Shown in pieces: positions 59,494-64,000 of a stretch of DNA of 64,000 nt. The position numbers and the translations under genes were made by a program. The notes below the pieces were generated by a model. It did no database searches. It worked only from the letters and a program-made list of their open reading frames with translations, and had not been told where the DNA came from. Source of the DNA: Solicoccozyma terricola (Eukaryota > Basidiomycota > Tremellomycetes > Filobasidiales > Piskurozymaceae); the NCBI GenBank assembly GCA_001600875.1, contig BCLD01000027.1, positions 12,177 to 76,176 of the forward strand, written 5' to 3'. The first letter of the stretch is position 1, and each line of letters opens with the position of its first letter.

Positions 59494-62400
59494 ATGTCTC
59501 GTCAACCACAACAACCCCAACCACCTCAATCGAATCGAAACAATTCTTCTTCATCAATATTACCACCACCTAAACCACCACCTAAATTCAAACAACAACA
59601 ATCAAATCAATCTTTTAATAATTCAATTGGATTTTCAGATATTGAACCTCATGAACTTCGATATGCAGAAGGGACTCAATTTTCAAATTCAGGTGGTGGT
59701 GGTGGTGGTGGTGGTGGTGGTTTCAACGGTGGTGGGGGAGACGTTAGGAGGAAGAAAAGTTTGGTTAAACCTGATAGGGAAAGAATAGATCCTAATCATA
59801 GATTATGGCATTATCGAGAACATGCAACGGCTGCTGTTTTAGGTGAAGATATTGGGGATCCAAGGGATGGGGTTGTTGGTGGGACTCGTACAGGTGGTAC
59901 TGGTGCGGGTGGGGGTGGGGGTGGAGGTGCGGGTGGTCCAGGTGCAGGTGCGGGTGCGGGTGCGGGTGCGGGGAATGTGGGTATGGGTACGAGGGGTACG
60001 AGTACACAGAGGAGTGGGATGGGGTATTCTCAATCGGGTTATGGAGGGACGAGAGGGAATGTAGGGGTTATGCCGAGTAGTGAGTAGGGGGTCCGCCGCG
60101 CCCGCCGCCCGGGGGGGAGGGAGGGAGGATATTCGGATTTTCAAGTAAAGGAAACTGATTCTTGGTTTGTGGGGTTTTTTTCTTTTCTTTTTCTTCTTCT
60201 TTTTCCTTTTTCTTTTCTCTCTCCTCCACCTCTTTCTCTCGAATAGCAACTGGTAACGCCCCCATTGGTATTTCAAATCCTCCTGAACTCCGTCGTGGGA
60301 AATCTTTATTAGCAAGAGAACCTTCAGATGTTGCAAATGAATCAGGTTTGAATATCTTTAAACGTGGTGCGACATTACGACGAAAGCAATCTTCTCCATC
60401 TCGGGCTGGCGGTGGTGGTGGTGGTGGTGGTGGTGGCGGCGGCGGCGGCGGCGGCGGTGGGAATGGCGGAGGCGGTGGGAGACCCCCACCAAACTCCGCG
60501 GCTGCTGGTAGTGTACGACCTCACACAGAAGAAAAATTAGGATGTTTAGGAAACTTTGCACCGGGTCCAAAGGACGCTTGGATGATTTATTGTTATTTGT
60601 TGACGATTTGTATACCTGGGTTTGTGCTTCGTGGAGTTTGTGGTGAGTTGGTGGATGGGGGGCAATGGGTAGACGATTCGGGGAACCGTTGGAAGGAAGA
60701 CGTTACTGACTTGATTCGTTGGATTTCCCCCCTTCCCCCCCCCCCCCCCCCAAGGCAAACGAACGCCTGAAGCTCAACGCGCTTGGAGGGAAAAAATCGG
60801 ACTCGTATCCATCAACGCAGTACTCATGGCAGCCGTCGGTTTCATCACATTCGGTTTCACTCAAACCGTCTGTAAAAATAATGGAATTCGTATCAATGCC
60901 GGACATGTTGATTCAGCTTCACTCATTATCAACGGATACGATTACGATTTCTCCACGTTTAAACATCCTGCAGTGCCAGGGTACTTTAATGGGACGACTA
61001 ACCCGCTGTATTCGGATCAATGGAAAGCGGCAGGAATGGACGCATCGTTCTTGTTCCAAACAGTCAATGACAACTGTCTTAATATCATCACACCAGCTCC
61101 CGGGTCCGCAATCACAAACGATGGAACTAGGTTGGGTTGGTATTTCCCTTGCAACCTTCACAACCAATATGGAACGTCGGGGATTAATAAGACTGGTTAC
61201 ACGGATGCAACGAATTGTCATACCTCGTCGTCCGCGAGAAGTCAGTTTTATGCGATCAATCCCGTAGGAGAGGTGTACTACACTTGGGCGCAGGTGCAGA
61301 ATTCGACTAGAAACTTGGCAGTTTACGAATCGTGAGTAGCGGTTGAGTTGTGGGTGGCGTGCTGATGCATTCGATTTACTCATGGTATCATCTCCTCTCC
61401 TCTCCTCTCCTCCCCCCCCCCCCCCCCGATAGCGCCGTCCTGGATCTCGATCTTCTGCAGTGGCTTGACTCTAGCCTAGTCAAATACCCTTCCTTCTTCG
61501 ATACTATCAAGAATGGCAACTCCACCTACAAGGGCCGAGATGTCACCATGCTCATGTACCGCGCTCAACAAAAGGCTGTAGGTAAATGTCTCCAAGACAT
61601 CATTCGCGTAGGTTTTATCGACACAAAGTCAATAGGCTGCGTCGCTTCCGACGTCGTCCTCTACGTATCCCTCATCTTCATCATCGGAGTCGTCGTCATC
61701 AAATTCATGATGGCCGTCATCTTTGGCTGGTTCCGCAGTTGGAAACTTGGCAACTTCAAAGGAGAGTCATATCAGCAGCGTATGGCGAGGGCAGCAGAGA
61801 TTGAGAACTGGACGGACGACATCTACAGACCAGCACCCAGCAGGTACCGGCCGAGTGTCCCGCAAAATGGAAAAGGTGGCAACGTGCAATCCCGAAAGAC
61901 CGTATTCTTGCCAACAACCAGTCGATTCAGTCAAGCAGCCCCAATGATGGTGTCAACGTCCAGACCGTCAACCGCTTATGGGAATATTTCGGATGTTGGC
62001 GGTGGTGGTGGCGCGCGAGGCTATCGCAGCACCAGGCAAGCATCGAGTACATACGACACCAAGCCATACGGCGTGCACACCACCCCGCCGGGTTCACCTA
62101 TGCTCAGACCATCCAGAAGCTCGACGTCGTTGCCATTCGGCCGTGATGACTCAAAGATGTCGCTCTCCGACCCATCGACTTCCAACTGCCCATTCCCCCT
62201 TACCAACGTCATTCCACAACCGCCAATCGACTATGAGCCATTCAACTTCCCGCTCGTACACTCGATCGCTCTCGTCACGGCTTACACGGAATCCGTCGAA
62301 GGTCTCCGCACCACCCTGGACTCGCTAGCCACCACCGATTACCCGAACAGTCACAAGATTATTCTCGTGGTCGCCGACGGCATGGTCAAGGGGTCCGGTT

Positions 62401-64000
62401 CCAAGCTTACGACGCCAGACATCGTTCTCAGTATGATGAGGGAGCTCGTCGTCCCCGAACAGGAAGTCGAAGCACATTCTTACGTCGCTATCGCCGACGG
62501 CCACAAACGCCACAACATGGCAAAAGTGTACGCTGGATATTACGACTATGACAACTCGACGGTCGAGTCCTCAAAACAGCAGAAAGTCCCCATCGTCCTC
62601 GTTGCAAAGGTCGGAAACCCGCTCGAGGTCCATGACTCCAAACCAGGAAATCGTGGAAAACGAGACTCGCAGATTGTACTGATGTCGTTCTTGCAAAAGG
62701 TCATGTTCGACGAGAGGATGACGACGTTTGAATACGAATTCTTCAATTCGCTCTGGAGAGTTACTGGCGTCAGTCCTGATCGCTACGAAACGGTTCTCTG
62801 CGTTGATGCGGATACCAAGGTGTTCCCGGACTCTCTCACGAGGATGAATGCGTGCATGGTCCAAGACCCAGAGATCATGGGCTTATGCGGTGAGACCAAA
62901 ATTGCGAACAAGTCCGAAACTTGGGTCACCATGATTCAAGGTGAGTGGAAAGCGTTCTCCTACGGTACCCAATACTTCTCCTCATCGCTTGCCCTCCTAC
63001 AGTCTTCGAGTACTACATTTCGCACCATCTCACAAAGGCATTCGAATCCATGTTCGGAGGTGTCACATGTCTTCCTGGATGCTTCAGTATGTACCGCATC
63101 AAGGCGCCAAAGGGTGATAGCGGGTATTGGGTTCCCATCCTTGCCAATCCCGACATATGCGAACACTACTCGGAGAATGTGGTCGACACCTTGCACAAGA
63201 AGAACCTGTTGTTGCTTGGGGAGGATCGGTTCCTTTCCACCCTTATGCTCAAGACCTTCCCAAAGAGGAAGATGGTCTTCGTCCCTCAAGCAGTCTGCAA
63301 GACCGTTGTCCCCGACACTTTCCGAGTGCTCCTCAGTCAACGTCGTCGATGGATTAACTCGACTATTCACAACTTGTTCGAGCTCGTACTTGTTCGCGAT
63401 CTCTGCGGTACCTTTTGCTTCTCCATGCAGTTCGTCGTATTCATGGAGCTCGTCGGAACAATGGTCCTTCCCGCCGCCATCTCCTTCACGCTTTATATTC
63501 TAGTGTTGGCCATCCTGCCCACCTCTCTCATCCCCGGTCACTCCAAGCCGATCATCTCGCTTATCCTACTCGCATTCATCTTGGGTTTACCCGGTATTCT
63601 CATCGTCATCACCTCACGCAAGGTGGCATACCTCGGCTGGATGTTGATCTACCTTTGTTCGCTACCTATCTGGAATTTGGTCCTACCTGCTTATGCATTC
63701 TGGCACATGGACGACTTTTCCTGGGGAGAGACTCGAAAGGTCGAGGGTAGTGTCAAGGACGTTGGTCATACTGACAAGGAAGGGGAGTTTGATTCGTCTC
63801 ATATCGTGATGAAACGATGGGTCGAGTTCGAGAGGGAGAGGAGGTGGAAGAATGGTACCACGTCGAGGGATTCGTATTATGATGTCGTCCAGAGGTCATC
63901 GTCGCCTAGGAGGTGAGTGTGACGGCTGTGGCGCGACTGGATTCCAGGCTGATGTTTCTCATCGCCTTGCAGCCGAGACGGTCTCGCACGCGATCGGTAT
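59494..64000 (+). CDS. CHS3: Class IV chitin synthase (3' end outside window)
   Basis: Exons 59494-60079, 60247-60642, 60755-61331, 61433-62940, 63003-63912 and 63973 to the window end encode at least 1335 residues. The enzyme polymerises UDP-GlcNAc into cell-wall chitin at the plasma membrane. Class IV features: a long disordered N-terminus with Gly tracts (residues about 70-190 and 270-300), [20 protein letters not shown] before the first membrane segments, and a GT2 catalytic core with [43 protein letters not shown] and the QRRRW product-binding motif (about residue 1135), followed by multiple membrane spans and WHMDDFSWG. Introns 2 and 3 end in C17 (60735-60751) and C16 (61412-61427) tracts. 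The name CHS3 follows yeast; basidiomycete numbering differs. The final exon is cut by the window edge. Confidence 0.94.

Noticed and set aside
59792..60336. His/Pro and Thr/Arg repeat ORFs antisense to the chitin synthase
   Set aside because: Shadows of the GGTGCG-type Gly/Ala repeats in exon 1; no independent evidence.

Overview
This is a gene-dense, intron-rich nu­clear window from a fungus. Short introns (mostly 50-100 nt, GTGAGT-type donors), a class IV chitin synthase with a very long N-terminus, and fungal forms of DOP1, GatB, ATE1 and CIA1 point to a basidiomycete. The style suggests a Tremellomycetes yeast (Cryptococcus/Kwoniella-like), but that placement is inference. I resolved 18 protein-coding genes by hand-splicing both strands; each model keeps one reading frame across GT-AG introns. 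No tRNA, rRNA, CRISPR array or transposon was recognised.

Layout: 1-1235 no gene; GNAT acetyltransferase (+, 1236-2036); glutaminyl-peptide cyclotransferase (-, 2184-3710); a 2.3-kb spacer holding a 27-30-bp minisatellite (about 4540-4985); PP2A B56 subunit (+, 6005-9325); full-length ABCC transporter (+, 9816-15452); DPH7 (-, 15573-17290); ABHD11-like mitochondrial hydrolase (+, 17460-19026); an unidentified disordered protein (+, 19205-22090); an unidentified Ser/Pro/Gln-rich protein (-, 22254-26072) with 2.9 kb of apparently gene-free upstream DNA; NDUFS2 (-, 28949-31451); NSRP1-like splicing regulator (+, 31794-33286); CIA1 (-, 33364-35072); UAP1 (+, 35490-37346); a 1689-residue protein with three START-like regions and a C-terminal membrane segment (-, 37548-43064); DOP1 (+, 43300-50117); SSP120/nucleobindin-like EF-hand protein (-, 50259-51982); mitochondrial GatB/PET112 (+, 52185-54423); ATE1 arginyltransferase, broken by an assembly gap (-, 54447-56967); a 2.5-kb G/C-homopolymer spacer; and chitin synthase (+, 59494 to beyond the window end).

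From NDUFS2 to the chitin synthase, ten successive genes alternate strand without exception. Promoters are therefore shared by divergent pairs (202-417 bp for most) and terminators by convergent pairs (as little as 23 bp between the stop codons of GatB and ATE1). The genes are mostly housekeeping and do not form a pathway cluster, although UAP1 makes the UDP-GlcNAc that the chitin synthase consumes.

The most unusual material is the triple-START protein, the two unidentified disordered proteins, strand-biased poly-C tracts inside introns (the same tracts sit at every gap or N), the minisatellite, an ATG-bearing hexamer that creates upstream ORFs on both strands of one bidirectional promoter, and a duplicated TGACGTGG-type box in the NDUFS2/NSRP1 promoter.
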